From: Chloroflexota bacterium
GTDB lineage: Bacteria > Chloroflexota > Limnocylindria > Limnocylindrales > CSP1-4
Length of the DNA: 12,664 bases
Assembly: GCA_003157175.1 (NCBI GenBank)
Contig: PMIQ01000219.1
Span: forward strand, 409 to 13,072
Direction of reading: 5' to 3'
The notes beneath the pieces were generated by a model that searched no databases, was not told where the DNA came from, and saw only the letters and a program-made list of their open reading frames with translations. Shown piece after piece: positions 5,584-12,664 of the stretch. Within the stretch, counting starts at the first letter, position 1. Each line of letters starts with the position of its first letter. The translations under genes and the position numbers were made by a program.

Positions 5584-6731
5584 ACCCGCTTCGCGTCGCC
5601 GCCGTCTTCCGCCGCATCGTCGCCCAGTTCCGGCGCGACCCGCGCTCGCTGGCGCTCCTGTTCGTGGCTCCGCTGGCGATCATCGCGTTGCTCGGCTGGG
5701 TGCTGAGCAGCGCCCAGGCGACGACGGCCCGCGTCGCCGTGGTCGACGAATCGGGCGGTCCCGCCGGTACGATCGTGGCGAGCCGGCTCCAATCCGCTCT
5801 CGATGGACAGCCCGGCATAGCGCTCGACCGCTCGGTCGCCGACGATGCCACCGCTCGGCAGATGCTCAAGGACAAGAAGCTCGACCTGGTCGTCATTCTC
5901 CCGGCCGACTTCACCGTCCAGAACCGCAAGATCGAGCTTCTCACTCTCGGGCTCAACCCCACCGGCGAGGCTTCGGTCATACCGGCGGTCCAGGCGGCGC
6001 TCATCGGCGCCCTGGCCGATAGCGCGGGCGCGATGCTGCCAACGATCGAACGGCAAACCGTCTACGGCTCGCCGGATGCGACCCAGCTCGACAGCCTGGC
6101 GCCGGTGGTCGTCGGCTTCTTCGCCTACTTCTTCGTCTTCATCCTGACGGGCATCAGCTTCCTGCGCGAAAGGATCGGGGGGACGCTCGAGCGGCTGCTG
6201 GCGACGCCTGTCACCCGTGCGGAGATCGTGCTCGGGTACAGCCTGGGGTTCGGCTTCTTCGCGACCCTGCAGGTGGCGATCGTCATGGCTTTCGTCCTTG
6301 GCCGCCTCGCCATCCCCGCGCTTGGGCCGGTGCCGGCCTTCGCGATCGGTCTGGGCGTTCGAACGGCCGGCAATCCGCTGATCGCATATCTGCTCGTGCT
6401 GGTGCTTGGTCTCGGCGCCGTGTCGCTTGGAATCTTCCTCTCGACCTTCGCCCGGACCGAGCTGCAGATCCTGCAGTTCATTCCAATCGTGATCGTGCCT
6501 CAGGGCCTACTCGGCGGATTCTTCTGGCCGATCGACCAGCTGCCTTCACTCCTCCAGCCCGTCGCCCGAATCCTGCCTGTCACCTACGCCATCGACGGAC
6601 TGCGCCAGGTGATGATCGCCGGCGCGGACCTCAGCTCCCCGCAGGTGCTACTCGACCTGGGCGTTCTCGTCGGGATCGCGGCCTTCTTCGTGGTCCTGGC
6701 CGCCGGCACGATCCGGCGGGAGGTGGCGTAG
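5580..6731 (+). CDS. ABC-2 type permease (YhgE/DrrB-like membrane subunit)
   Basis: A 383-residue inner-membrane subunit. The first membrane helix (about 23-43) is followed by a large extracytoplasmic domain (about 44-173) typical of the ABC2_membrane_3 type, beginning with VAVVDES. Five more hydrophobic segments lie near 175-195, 219-241, 266-289, 297-318 and 357-376. Between helices two and three is the cytoplasmic coupling motif RERIGGTLERLLATPVTR (196-213), a hallmark of ABC-2 permeases. One full-length permease suggests it works as a homodimer with two ATPase copies. The start is the ATG at 5580, overlapping the ATPase stop by 4 nt; the frame is open further upstream only because it runs antiframe through the ATPase gene. 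The 27-bp gap to the convergent MFS gene has no obvious terminator. Confidence 0.93.
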   Translation: MNPLRVAAVFRRIVAQFRRDPRSLALLFVAPLAIIALLGWVLSSAQATTARVAVVDESGGPAGTIVASRLQSALDGQPGIALDRSVADDATARQMLKDKKLDLVVILPADFTVQNRKIELLTLGLNPTGEASVIPAVQAALIGALADSAGAMLPTIERQTVYGSPDATQLDSLAPVVVGFFAYFFVFILTGISFLRERIGGTLERLLATPVTRAEIVLGYSLGFGFFATLQVAIVMAFVLGRLAIPALGPVPAFAIGLGVRTAGNPLIAYLLVLVLGLGAVSLGIFLSTFARTELQILQFIPIVIVPQGLLGGFFWPIDQLPSLLQPVARILPVTYAIDGLRQVMIAGADLSSPQVLLDLGVLVGIAAFFVVLAAGTIRREVA

Positions 6732-6758
6732 GCCGCGGCGCGGCACCACCCGCATTCG

Positions 6759-8177
6759 CTACACCGGCAGGCGGGCCCGGGCACTTCGCAGCCGCGCACG
6801 AAGGCCGTGGCGGCGCGGGCCGGCGATTACCAGCGCCGCGGACCAGGCCAGGAGCGAGGCCATGACCACACCGTAAACCGGCCAGTAGTTGCCGATGCGG
6901 TCGTAGGAGATGCTACCGACGTTCATGACGATGATGCCGCCGGTCGGGTAGGCAACGGCGATGACGCCGAAGATCGCCCCGAAGTTGTGGCCGCCGAAGA
7001 CGTCGGAGAAGGCGGCCGACCGGATCGCGATCGTCGCGCCGATGCCGAAGCCGTAGGCCACGTAGCCGGCCGCGGCCAGCGCCGGGGTCGATCCGGTGGA
7101 CATGAAGATGGCGGTCGCTCCGCCGGCGATCATCGCCGCGCAGATGAGCCCGATGTAGCGCCGCCCGAAGCGATCGGAGAGCCCACCGCCCACGACCTGC
7201 CCGACCACGTACGCATAGCACGACACCGCCAGCAGGACCGCGGCGTAGTCGGCCGCGACTCCCTGGGCCACGAGATGGCGCGGCGACAGCTGGTAGATCC
7301 CCTCGTCGATGCAGCCGATGCCGACCGCGCCGACGAGCAGAATCAGGAACCGGCGCGTCCGCAACGTGCGCCGCAGCGCGTCGGGTCTCGTGCGGCTGCC
7401 GGGCGGGACGGGCTCCTGGGACGCGGCTATCGCGCCCGGGGCCGAAGTCTCATGCAAGCCCGTGCCCGTTTCGCCGCCCCTTGGTGCTGGCGCGCTCGCC
7501 GCGCTCATGACGCCGGCCGCCACTCCGCCGCCGCCCGCCGCTCCGCCCGCCACTCCGTCTTCCGCGCGCCGCGGGATCCGGGCCGGCACGATCACGCCAG
7601 ACCCGCTCGTCATGAGCCACACGAACGGAACGGCCAGCAGCGACGTCGCGGCGAACACGAGCGTCACGGAGCGCCAGCCGAGCTCCGGAATCACACCCGC
7701 CGCGATAGGCAGGATGACGGCCACGCCGATGCCCGGACCCGCGTACGCGACGCCGAGTGCCAGGCCGGCCACTCCGGCGTAGCGGCGCGCGACGGCAGTG
7801 GTGGTGCCGACGAAGGTCAGTTGCAGCCCGATCGCCAGGAAGATCCCGTACGCGGCAACGAGGAACGTCACGTCCGACGCCTGGGAAGCCACGAGCCAGC
7901 CGAGGGCCATCAACAGGACTCCGACGGTCAGCAGGAGTCGGTCCCCGATGACGTCGAATGCCCGGCCGAGAAGCGGCGAGGCCAGCGCCGAGACCACCAG
8001 GAACATGGTCCAGGGCATCTGGCCGAGCTCGCGCGAGGCGTGAAAGGTGGTCTCGAACTCCGGTGCCAGCAGCGGGAAGCAGTACAGGGGCGCGTATCCG
8101 ATCGCGCCCACGACGAAGGCTCCGAGGACGGGCAGGCTGCGGACTACGTCCTTCCGCGAGGCGCGCAAGCTGGGCAC
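6759..8177 (-). CDS. Major facilitator superfamily (MFS) transporter
   Basis: A 472-residue integral membrane carrier with two six-helix halves. The first half (about 14-190) carries GRAFDVIGDR (71-80) in the loop 2-3 position. The second half (about 277-462) carries GGLSDRFGRR (331-340), the classic MFS signature A motif. The overall pattern (PLLAPEFETTF after helix 1, GVAYAGPGIGVAVILP in the middle of the first half) resembles the oxalate/formate antiporter and monocarboxylate-type MFS families, but the substrate is unknown. The cytoplasmic loop between halves (about 191-275) is unusually long, low-complexity Gly/Ala/Pro and reflected in repeated GCC/CCG-rich DNA near 7500-7560. The start is GTG 8177, supported by a leaderless -10. 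It is monocistronic and convergent with the ABC cassette; a hairpin separates it from bL25 upstream. Confidence 0.92.
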   Translation of the reverse strand: MPSLRASRKDVVRSLPVLGAFVVGAIGYAPLYCFPLLAPEFETTFHASRELGQMPWTMFLVVSALASPLLGRAFDVIGDRLLLTVGVLLMALGWLVASQASDVTFLVAAYGIFLAIGLQLTFVGTTTAVARRYAGVAGLALGVAYAGPGIGVAVILPIAAGVIPELGWRSVTLVFAATSLLAVPFVWLMTSGSGVIVPARIPRRAEDGVAGGAAGGGGVAAGVMSAASAPAPRGGETGTGLHETSAPGAIAASQEPVPPGSRTRPDALRRTLRTRRFLILLVGAVGIGCIDEGIYQLSPRHLVAQGVAADYAAVLLAVSCYAYVVGQVVGGGLSDRFGRRYIGLICAAMIAGGATAIFMSTGSTPALAAAGYVAYGFGIGATIAIRSAAFSDVFGGHNFGAIFGVIAVAYPTGGIIVMNVGSISYDRIGNYWPVYGVVMASLLAWSAALVIAGPRRHGLRARLRSARARLPV

Positions 8178-8189
8178 GGCGTCATCGTA
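8178..8189 (-). promoter_or_regulatory. Leaderless -10 element of the MFS gene
   Basis: On the reverse strand TACGAT (8189 to 8184) is followed by GACGCC and then the GTG start at 8177. There is no Shine-Dalgarno. The spacing equals that of the ligase and protease genes. Confidence 0.45.
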
Positions 8190-8253
8190 AGTGCCGCCCG
8201 CGCGGGCCGCAGGGTCTGCCGAAGGCTACCTGTGCCGGTGGGCGCCCGCGCCG

Positions 8254-8289
8254 CCGACTGGCCGCCCGATGCCTCAGGCGGCCAGTCGG
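8254..8289 (-). terminator. Perfect 13-bp hairpin downstream of bL25
   Basis: CCGACTGGCCGCC (8254-8266) and GGCGGCCAGTCGG (8277-8289) are exact reverse complements around a 10-nt loop. It begins 11 bases after the bL25 stop codon in the direction of that gene and lies before the MFS promoter. It lacks a U-tract on the bL25 side, where the downstream bases are GC-rich, so it may be a Rho-independent terminator of the tail-less type or an mRNA-stabilising stem. Confidence 0.65.
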
Positions 8290-8299
8290 TCGTTCGGTT

Positions 8300-8956
8300 C
8301 TAGCTCTCGGTCGAAGGTTTCACTTCGGCGCCAGGCACTGCCTCCTCGACAGCTTCCGGAGCAACCTCGGCGACCGCGACTTCCTCGACAGCGCGCTGCG
8401 GGATGACCTTGGCCACGACTTCGTCCGGATCGGTCAGCAGGGTCACGCCCGGAGGCATGACGACGTCGCGCATATGGATGGCCGCCTCGAAGTCGACCAG
8501 CGACTCGACCGAGATCTCGAACGCCTCCGGCAGGGCCTCCGGCAGGGCGCGGACGCGAACGCGGTCCACGGTGTGGAGGAGCGTGCCGCCGAGCTTGGTC
8601 GCGGCGTATGCCTCGCCGCACGTGCGGAGCGGAACCTCGACCGTGACTTCCTCGCCCGACTTGAGGGCGAACAGGTCCACGTGCATGAGATGGCGCGTGC
8701 GCGGGTCGATGTGGATGCCGTGGACCATGACCCGCTGCCTATCCTTGCCGCCGTCGATCTCGAGCGAGATGATCGAGTTCGAGTGGATGGTGCGGCGCAG
8801 GTGGTCGAACTCGTGAGCGTCGAGGGTGACGTTGATCGAAGCCAGGCCGTGGCCGAAGACGACGGCGGGGATCTTGCCGTCGTTGCGCAGGTGCGCGACC
8901 GACTTGCCGGTTACGGTCCGGCTGGTGGCGGTCAGGACTGTCGTGGTGGGGCTCAC
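8300..8956 (-). CDS. rplY: 50S ribosomal protein bL25 (general stress protein Ctc / TL5 type)
   Basis: A 218-residue 5S rRNA-binding protein of the large ribosomal subunit. The N-terminal bL25 domain (about 6-96) has the family pattern GKSVAHLRNDGKIPAVVFGHG (17-37) and ends with HIDPRTRHLMHVDLFA (82-97). The C-terminal TL5 domain (about 98-188) includes VTVEVPLR and DFEAAIHMRDVVMPPGV. The last roughly 30 residues form an acidic Ala/Glu/Val tail, common in the long bacterial forms. The start is the GTG at 8956: a strong AGGAGG lies 9 nt upstream, while the in-frame ATG at 8989 is upstream of that ribosome binding site and would add residues without homology. Unlike several neighbours, it has a leadered mRNA. 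Upstream is a GC-rich gap, downstream a strong hairpin. Confidence 0.95.
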   Translation of the reverse strand: MSPTTTVLTATSRTVTGKSVAHLRNDGKIPAVVFGHGLASINVTLDAHEFDHLRRTIHSNSIISLEIDGGKDRQRVMVHGIHIDPRTRHLMHVDLFALKSGEEVTVEVPLRTCGEAYAATKLGGTLLHTVDRVRVRALPEALPEAFEISVESLVDFEAAIHMRDVVMPPGVTLLTDPDEVVAKVIPQRAVEEVAVAEVAPEAVEEAVPGAEVKPSTES

Positions 8957-9267
8957 TGGCTGGATCCTCCTGCGCGGTTCGATCGACACGCGGCCGAAAG
9001 AACCGGTCGCGAGGGTTTGGTCTGATTGAGTCGCGGCGGAGCGCGACCTCGACTGCGGAGCCTACCACGCGCGGCCGCCCGGATCGATTCCTTCGCGGGT
9101 CCTCCGCGCGTCGTCCGCGCGCGTGAGCGACCGATGCGCGCCCTCCGACGGCCCCCGCGGTCCGCAGGCCGCCCAGTTACTCCGGTACCGGAGCCACGAT
9201 TGGCCGCAGCGTGGGAAACTACGTGCGCTCGGGCGTCCGCCGCTCGTCACCGTCGGCGGCGGCCGCC
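8957..9267. other. Intergenic region between bL25 and the secreted peptidase
   Basis: This divergent gap holds the bL25 leader. A candidate bL25 -10, TAGGCT on the minus strand near 9063-9058, would give a leader of about 100 nt. There is also a perfect 14-bp palindrome CTCCGGTACCGGAG (9180-9193) upstream of the peptidase gene. I see no coding signal apart from possible N-terminal extensions of the peptidase. Confidence 0.5.
8966..8971 (-). promoter_or_regulatory. Shine-Dalgarno of bL25 that decides its start
   Basis: The reverse strand shows a full AGGAGG (8971 to 8966), 9 nt before the GTG at 8956. It is the strongest ribosome binding site in the window and rules out the in-frame ATG at 8989. 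Confidence 0.85.
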
Positions 9268-10086
9268 GTGTCCGGTCCAGTCAAGGTACGACGCTCTCGA
9301 ACCATGATCAACGTCTTCGTGAGCCTGGCCGCCATCCTCGCCGTCCTCGTCGGGCAGACCTCGACTCCGGCGCGGGCGACGTACGTCTCCAACCTCTACG
9401 TCCCCCACGCCGTGCGCTTCCAGAACCCCGACGAGACGGCCTGCACGGCCGACGCGACGCTGATCATGCTCAACCTCATCTCGCTCAACTCCAGCTACCA
9501 GTGGGCGACCGTCGCGCCGAACGCCGCGCCCGCGCCGACCTTCGTCTGGAAGCCGACCCTCACGTTCAAGGCACAGGAATCGATCCTCAAGTGGGAGCGA
9601 GCCCACATGGACGAGCCCCCGTCTAAATCGGGCGCCGATGTGGCCGGCTGGCGAAACGCCCTCAACTACTACGGCTGGGGCAGCATGACGGCCGGCGTGT
9701 ACCGCGACCTCGCGTACAAGACGTTCGCGGAGGCGGCTCTCGCCACGGTCAGATCGATCGCGATGACCGACATGCCGGTGGGGATCCTGGCCTGGTATGG
9801 CAGCCACGCTCAGATCGTCACCGGCTACTCCGTCACCGGCGATGACCCCCGGACCGGATCGACCAACTTCAAGATCAACGGCGTCTACCTCACCGACCCT
9901 CTCATAGAGCGGCACCACCTGGACTACTACGTCAGTTACCAGGTGTGGAAGTCGGGCCCGATCGAGCTGCGCTTCGCGCCCTACCGCCAGCCCGATTCCA
10001 TCTACAAGGACCCGATCGACGGCAAGGTCGGCAAGCGCGTTTGGTTGGGTAAGTTCGTGATCCTCGGTCCGACCTCACTGGGGTAG
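9268..10086 (+). CDS. Secreted C39-like (papain-fold) cysteine peptidase candidate
   Basis: A 272-residue exported protein. The N-terminus has basic residues (KVRRSR) and a hydrophobic core INVFVSLAAILAVLVG, ending in a likely signal peptidase site after PARA (about residue 37). The mature part resembles bacterial C39-like peptidases: a cysteine in DETACTADATLIML (Cys59) near the N-terminus, a histidine in GSHAQIVTGY (His180) and an acidic residue in VYLTDP (Asp210) would make the Cys-His-Asp triad. The typical CGP after the cysteine is CTA here, so catalysis is uncertain. The only ATG is at 9304, but that start leaves no positive charge before the hydrophobic core, so I prefer the in-frame GTG at 9268; a GTG at 9211 is also open. 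No clear ribosome binding site is seen. The gene stands alone, 75 bp before the two-component operon. Confidence 0.75.
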   Translation: MSGPVKVRRSRTMINVFVSLAAILAVLVGQTSTPARATYVSNLYVPHAVRFQNPDETACTADATLIMLNLISLNSSYQWATVAPNAAPAPTFVWKPTLTFKAQESILKWERAHMDEPPSKSGADVAGWRNALNYYGWGSMTAGVYRDLAYKTFAEAALATVRSIAMTDMPVGILAWYGSHAQIVTGYSVTGDDPRTGSTNFKINGVYLTDPLIERHHLDYYVSYQVWKSGPIELRFAPYRQPDSIYKDPIDGKVGKRVWLGKFVILGPTSLG

Positions 10087-10148
10087 CTCCGGCAGGGGAC
10101 GTGGCTCCATCGCAGCCGGGGCATTCGATCTTCCCGGGGCGCGGGGTG

Positions 10149-10161
10149 TAGATTCCGGCTC
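10149..10161 (+). promoter_or_regulatory. Leaderless -10 element of the response regulator gene
   Basis: TAGATT (10149-10154) is followed by seven bases and the GTG start at 10162. No Shine-Dalgarno lies between. No convincing -35 is visible in the 75-bp gap that follows the peptidase gene. Confidence 0.55.
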
Positions 10162-10860
10162 GTGGCTGCCACCATCCTGATCGTCGAGGACGAATACGCC
10201 GTCGCTCGCGGCATCCAGTACGCGCTCCAACAAGAGGGCTACCAGGTAGCCGTTGCGCGCTCGGGCGAGGAGGGGCTGGAATTCGCCATGCGCGACGCCC
10301 CCGATCTGGTCGTGCTGGACGTGCGACTGCCCGGCATCGACGGCTTCGAGGTCCTGCGGCGGATGCGGATGAACGGCTCGAAGGCGCCGGTCCTGATCCT
10401 CACGGCCCGCGACGAGGAGATGGACAAGGTCATCGGGCTCGAGCTCGGGGCAGACGACTATGTAACCAAGCCGTTCGGCCTGCGCGAGCTGATGAGCCGC
10501 ATCAAGGCCCTCCTGCGCCGGGCCTACGGCGATCTGTCCGATGCCGGCGGCGGACGGATGCTGCGCCACGGCGATCTCCTGATCGACCTGGAGCGGCGTC
10601 GCGTGCAGCGGGGCGAGCGGCGCATCGGGCTGACGGCCACGGAGTTCGAGATCCTGCGCCATCTGGCCAGCCGCCCGGGGCGGGTCTACTCACGGCGGGA
10701 GCTGCTCGAGCTGATCCGTGACTACGAGGCGCTGGACCAGGACGAGAAGACGATCAACGTCCACATCAGCCACCTGCGCGAAAAGCTCGAGGACGACCCG
10801 TCCAGTCCAAAGTTCGTGCTGACAGTGCGAGGCGCGGGGTACGCCTTCGCTGAGCGCTGA
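10162..10860 (+). CDS. OmpR/PhoB-family response regulator
   Basis: A 232-residue DNA-binding regulator phosphorylated by a sensor kinase, almost certainly the one encoded next. The receiver domain (about 3-118) has the acidic pair Glu9-Asp10, phospho-acceptor Asp53 in VVLDVRLPG, Thr81 in LILTARDEE and Lys103 in YVTKPFGLREL, all intact. The C-terminal winged helix (about 133-231) shows the family pattern LTATEFEILRHLASRPGRVYSRRELL, then NVHISHLREKLEDD and VRGAGYAF. Target genes cannot be told from the sequence. The start is GTG 10162, right after a leaderless -10. The kinase gene begins 10 bp after the stop, with GAGG overlapping the stop as its ribosome binding site. Confidence 0.96.
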   Translation: MAATILIVEDEYAVARGIQYALQQEGYQVAVARSGEEGLEFAMRDAPDLVVLDVRLPGIDGFEVLRRMRMNGSKAPVLILTARDEEMDKVIGLELGADDYVTKPFGLRELMSRIKALLRRAYGDLSDAGGGRMLRHGDLLIDLERRRVQRGERRIGLTATEFEILRHLASRPGRVYSRRELLELIRDYEALDQDEKTINVHISHLREKLEDDPSSPKFVLTVRGAGYAFAER

Positions 10861-10870
10861 GGCCACGACG

Positions 10871-12664
10871 ATGAGCCTGGAGCGACCGATCGGGCCGAGC
10901 GCGGAGACGTCGACGGACGGAGCGTCGGTGAACGGCCCGGCGGTCGAGGTCGCCGGCAGCGCCGGTGCCGGCGACGCCGGCCCTCGACGCGGGAGGCGAT
11001 CCATCCGGATCCTCCTGCCGCTGCCTCGGACCTTCCAGGGTCGTCTGTCGCTCGCGTTCGTGATCGTTTTCGCGGTCGCCGTCGGGGTCGTTTCGGGCGT
11101 GACGATCTTCGTTCTGGACCGCGACCTGCGCCAGCGAGACCAGGTCAGTCTCGAGGCCAGGGCCAAGGCCGTCGCGGCGGTCTTGGGCGTACAGGCGGAA
11201 GACATCGCGTCCCGGGACATCCAGAACCAAACCGTCGTGTCGGCCGGAGGCGACCTGAACGACAGCGTCCGAGTTGCGTTCGGAAACACGCTTTCCGAGT
11301 ACGCCAACGAGGTGGCGCTGGCCGACCTGCGGGTACGCTTCGGGCTCGAGTCGGAGACATCCAACGGCGCTGTCTTCATCCCCGCCAGCGAGCCGTCCAC
11401 TTTCAGCGCTCAGCTGACGGTTCAGCCGGGGCGCGGGCAGACGCGCGACACGATCAGCTACGCCAAGATCTTCGAGTTCGACGACCCCGCCGGCGTGAAG
11501 CCGCCCTGGTATCTGGAGGTCAGCCTCTCGGCCCCGTATACGAGTCGAGAGAGCACGATCGCCGTAGTGGTGGGATTCCTGACCCTGTCCGCGATTGCGG
11601 CGCTGGTCCTTGCCATCGTCGTCGCCTCGGTTCTGGCCCGGCGGTTCACAGCGCCCCTGCGACGGCTCACCGAGGCGGCCCGGGCGCTGGCCGAAGGCGA
11701 TCTCGACCGCCGCGTGCCGGCGGACCGGGCCCGAACCGGCGCCGCCGAGATAACAGAGCTCTCGCGCCAGTTCAACGCCATGGCGGCCCAGGTCCAGGAG
11801 ACGATGGATGTCATCGTCCGCGACCGCGACCGCAGCCGCGAGTTCCTGGCCGATGTCTCGCACGAGCTCCGCACTCCGCTGGCGGCGCTGCGAACGTTCA
11901 ACGAGCTCCTCCGCGAGAAGGCCGGCGAGGACCCGGCCGCTCGGACCGAATTCCTCGAATCGAGCGCCCAGCAGCTCGAACGGCTCGACTGGCTGGCCCA
12001 GAACCTGCTCGAGCTCTCGAAGCTCGACTCCGGCCTGGTGCGCCTCGACCTGCGGCCCGACGATCTCCGCGCCACGGTCCTCTCGGCCGCCGAGCAGGCC
12101 GAAGCAGCGGCCCGTCGGCGCGGAGTCAGTCTGACCACGGAGCTGCCTGATGGCGCCCTCATCGTCCGTCACGATCCGCCGCGCATCGGCCAGGTCGTGA
12201 GCAACCTCGTCGGCAACGGTCTCAAGTTCACCCCGCGCGGTGGTTCGGTCACGGTCAAGCTGGCTCCGCATCGCCCGGGCGGCGCCCGGATCCAGGTCAT
12301 CGACACCGGCATCGGCATCGACGCGGCCGAGCTACCGCACATCTTCGACCGCTTCTACCGCGGATCGCGGGCGAGCGAGGCGCGGAGCAGCGGCAGCGGT
12401 CTCGGTCTGGCGATCGTGCGCTCGATCGTGGAGATGCATGCCGGCCGGATCGCGGTCGAGAGCCGGATCGGGTCGGGGTCCACCTTTACGGTCACTCTGC
12501 CGGCCGACCCCCGCACGCCCGCGGAACGGGCCGCCGCGGCCATCGCCGAGAGGGGCGCCGACGGCAAGGCCAAGGCCAAGGGCACGGCAAAGGGCGCCGG
12601 CAAGAGCGGCACGAATGACTCACCCGGGCGAACTCCATCGGCCGCGCCGGCTTCGGCACGTCCG
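10871..12664 (+). CDS. Sensor histidine kinase (HAMP-HisKA-HATPase), open at the right edge
   Basis: A membrane sensor kinase partnered with the preceding response regulator; 598 codons are visible and the stop lies outside the window. A disordered N-terminal extension (1-55, Gly/Ala/Arg-rich) precedes membrane helix 1 (about 59-82). An extracytoplasmic sensor domain of about 145 residues follows, then helix 2 (about 230-256), HAMP (about 257-312), HisKA with phospho-acceptor His331 in DVSHELRTPLAAL, and a HATPase domain with N box NLVGNGLKFTP (445-455), G1 DTGIGI (478-483), F box IFDRFYRG (491-498) and G2 GSGLGLAIV (508-516). The catalytic core is intact and ends near 545. The tail afterwards is unusual, rich in Lys/Ala/Gly (KAKAKGTAKGAGK) and then Ser/Pro/Ala. 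The ligand is unknown. The start is ATG 10871. Confidence 0.95.
   Translation, partial: MSLERPIGPSAETSTDGASVNGPAVEVAGSAGAGDAGPRRGRRSIRILLPLPRTFQGRLSLAFVIVFAVAVGVVSGVTIFVLDRDLRQRDQVSLEARAKAVAAVLGVQAEDIASRDIQNQTVVSAGGDLNDSVRVAFGNTLSEYANEVALADLRVRFGLESETSNGAVFIPASEPSTFSAQLTVQPGRGQTRDTISYAKIFEFDDPAGVKPPWYLEVSLSAPYTSRESTIAVVVGFLTLSAIAALVLAIVVASVLARRFTAPLRRLTEAARALAEGDLDRRVPADRARTGAAEITELSRQFNAMAAQVQETMDVIVRDRDRSREFLADVSHELRTPLAALRTFNELLREKAGEDPAARTEFLESSAQQLERLDWLAQNLLELSKLDSGLVRLDLRPDDLRATVLSAAEQAEAAARRRGVSLTTELPDGALIVRHDPPRIGQVVSNLVGNGLKFTPRGGSVTVKLAPHRPGGARIQVIDTGIGIDAAELPHIFDRFYRGSRASEARSSGSGLGLAIVRSIVEMHAGRIAVESRIGSGSTFTVTLPADPRTPAERAAAAIAERGADGKAKAKGTAKGAGKSGTNDSPGRTPSAAPASARP

Noticed and set aside
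7500..7560. GCC/CCG-rich imperfect repeats as a possible repeat element
   Set aside because: They are in frame within the MFS gene and encode its Ala/Gly-rich loop, so they are low-complexity coding DNA and not a mobile or CRISPR-like repeat.
6807..8303. A 498-codon plus-strand frame opposite the MFS gene
   Set aside because: The product is Arg/Asp/Gly/His-rich without hydrophobic pattern, whereas the minus strand gives a clean 12-helix MFS protein.
10766..12271. A 501-codon minus-strand frame opposite the histidine kinase
   Set aside because: It overlaps a kinase with every conserved box intact; the antisense product shows no domain and typical high-GC shadow composition.

Overview
The window is GC-rich and densely coded. 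It looks like a chromosomal segment of a free-living bacterium. The gene types (an actinobacterial/chloroflexotal-style ATP-dependent DNA ligase, a group 3-like [NiFe]-hydrogenase large subunit, bL25 with a TL5-type C-terminal domain) and several apparently leaderless starts (a TAnnnT hexamer 6-7 nt before ATG/GTG) suggest Chloroflexota (Limnocylindria-like) or a related high-GC lineage such as Actinomycetota. This taxonomic call is inference. There is no rRNA, tRNA, CRISPR array, insertion sequence or phage gene that I can support.

Layout. Bases 1-650 (minus): N-terminal part of an ATP-dependent DNA ligase running off the left edge. 651-1207: gene-poor, holding a frameshifted relic of a GH13 alpha-glucosidase start. 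1208-2521 (plus): [NiFe]-hydrogenase large subunit with no small subunit beside it. 2606-3289 (minus): SMI1/KNR4 (SUKH)-like protein. 3437-3937 (plus): hydrogenase maturation endopeptidase. 3997-6731 (plus): a tight three-gene cassette of a TetR regulator carrying two tandem HTH domains, an ABC ATPase and an ABC-2 permease, headed by a 22-bp imperfect palindrome over the promoter and start codon. 6759-8177 (minus): MFS transporter. 8300-8956 (minus): ribosomal protein bL25, followed by a strong hairpin. 9268-10086 (plus): secreted C39-like cysteine peptidase candidate. 10162-12664 (plus): OmpR-family response regulator and its sensor histidine kinase, open at the right edge.

How the parts may work together. 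The TetR-ABC-ABC2 unit reads as a self-regulated efflux cassette: the regulator probably binds the palindrome that covers its own promoter and so controls the two transporter genes, which start with 0-nt and 4-nt-overlap junctions. The hydrogenase large subunit and the protease form a functional pair (catalytic NiFe subunit and the enzyme that trims its C-terminus), but they are separate transcription units split by an opposite-strand SUKH gene. The response regulator and kinase form one two-component operon. The most notable signals are the double-HTH TetR with its operator, the orphan hydrogenase large subunit, and the recurrent leaderless promoter architecture.
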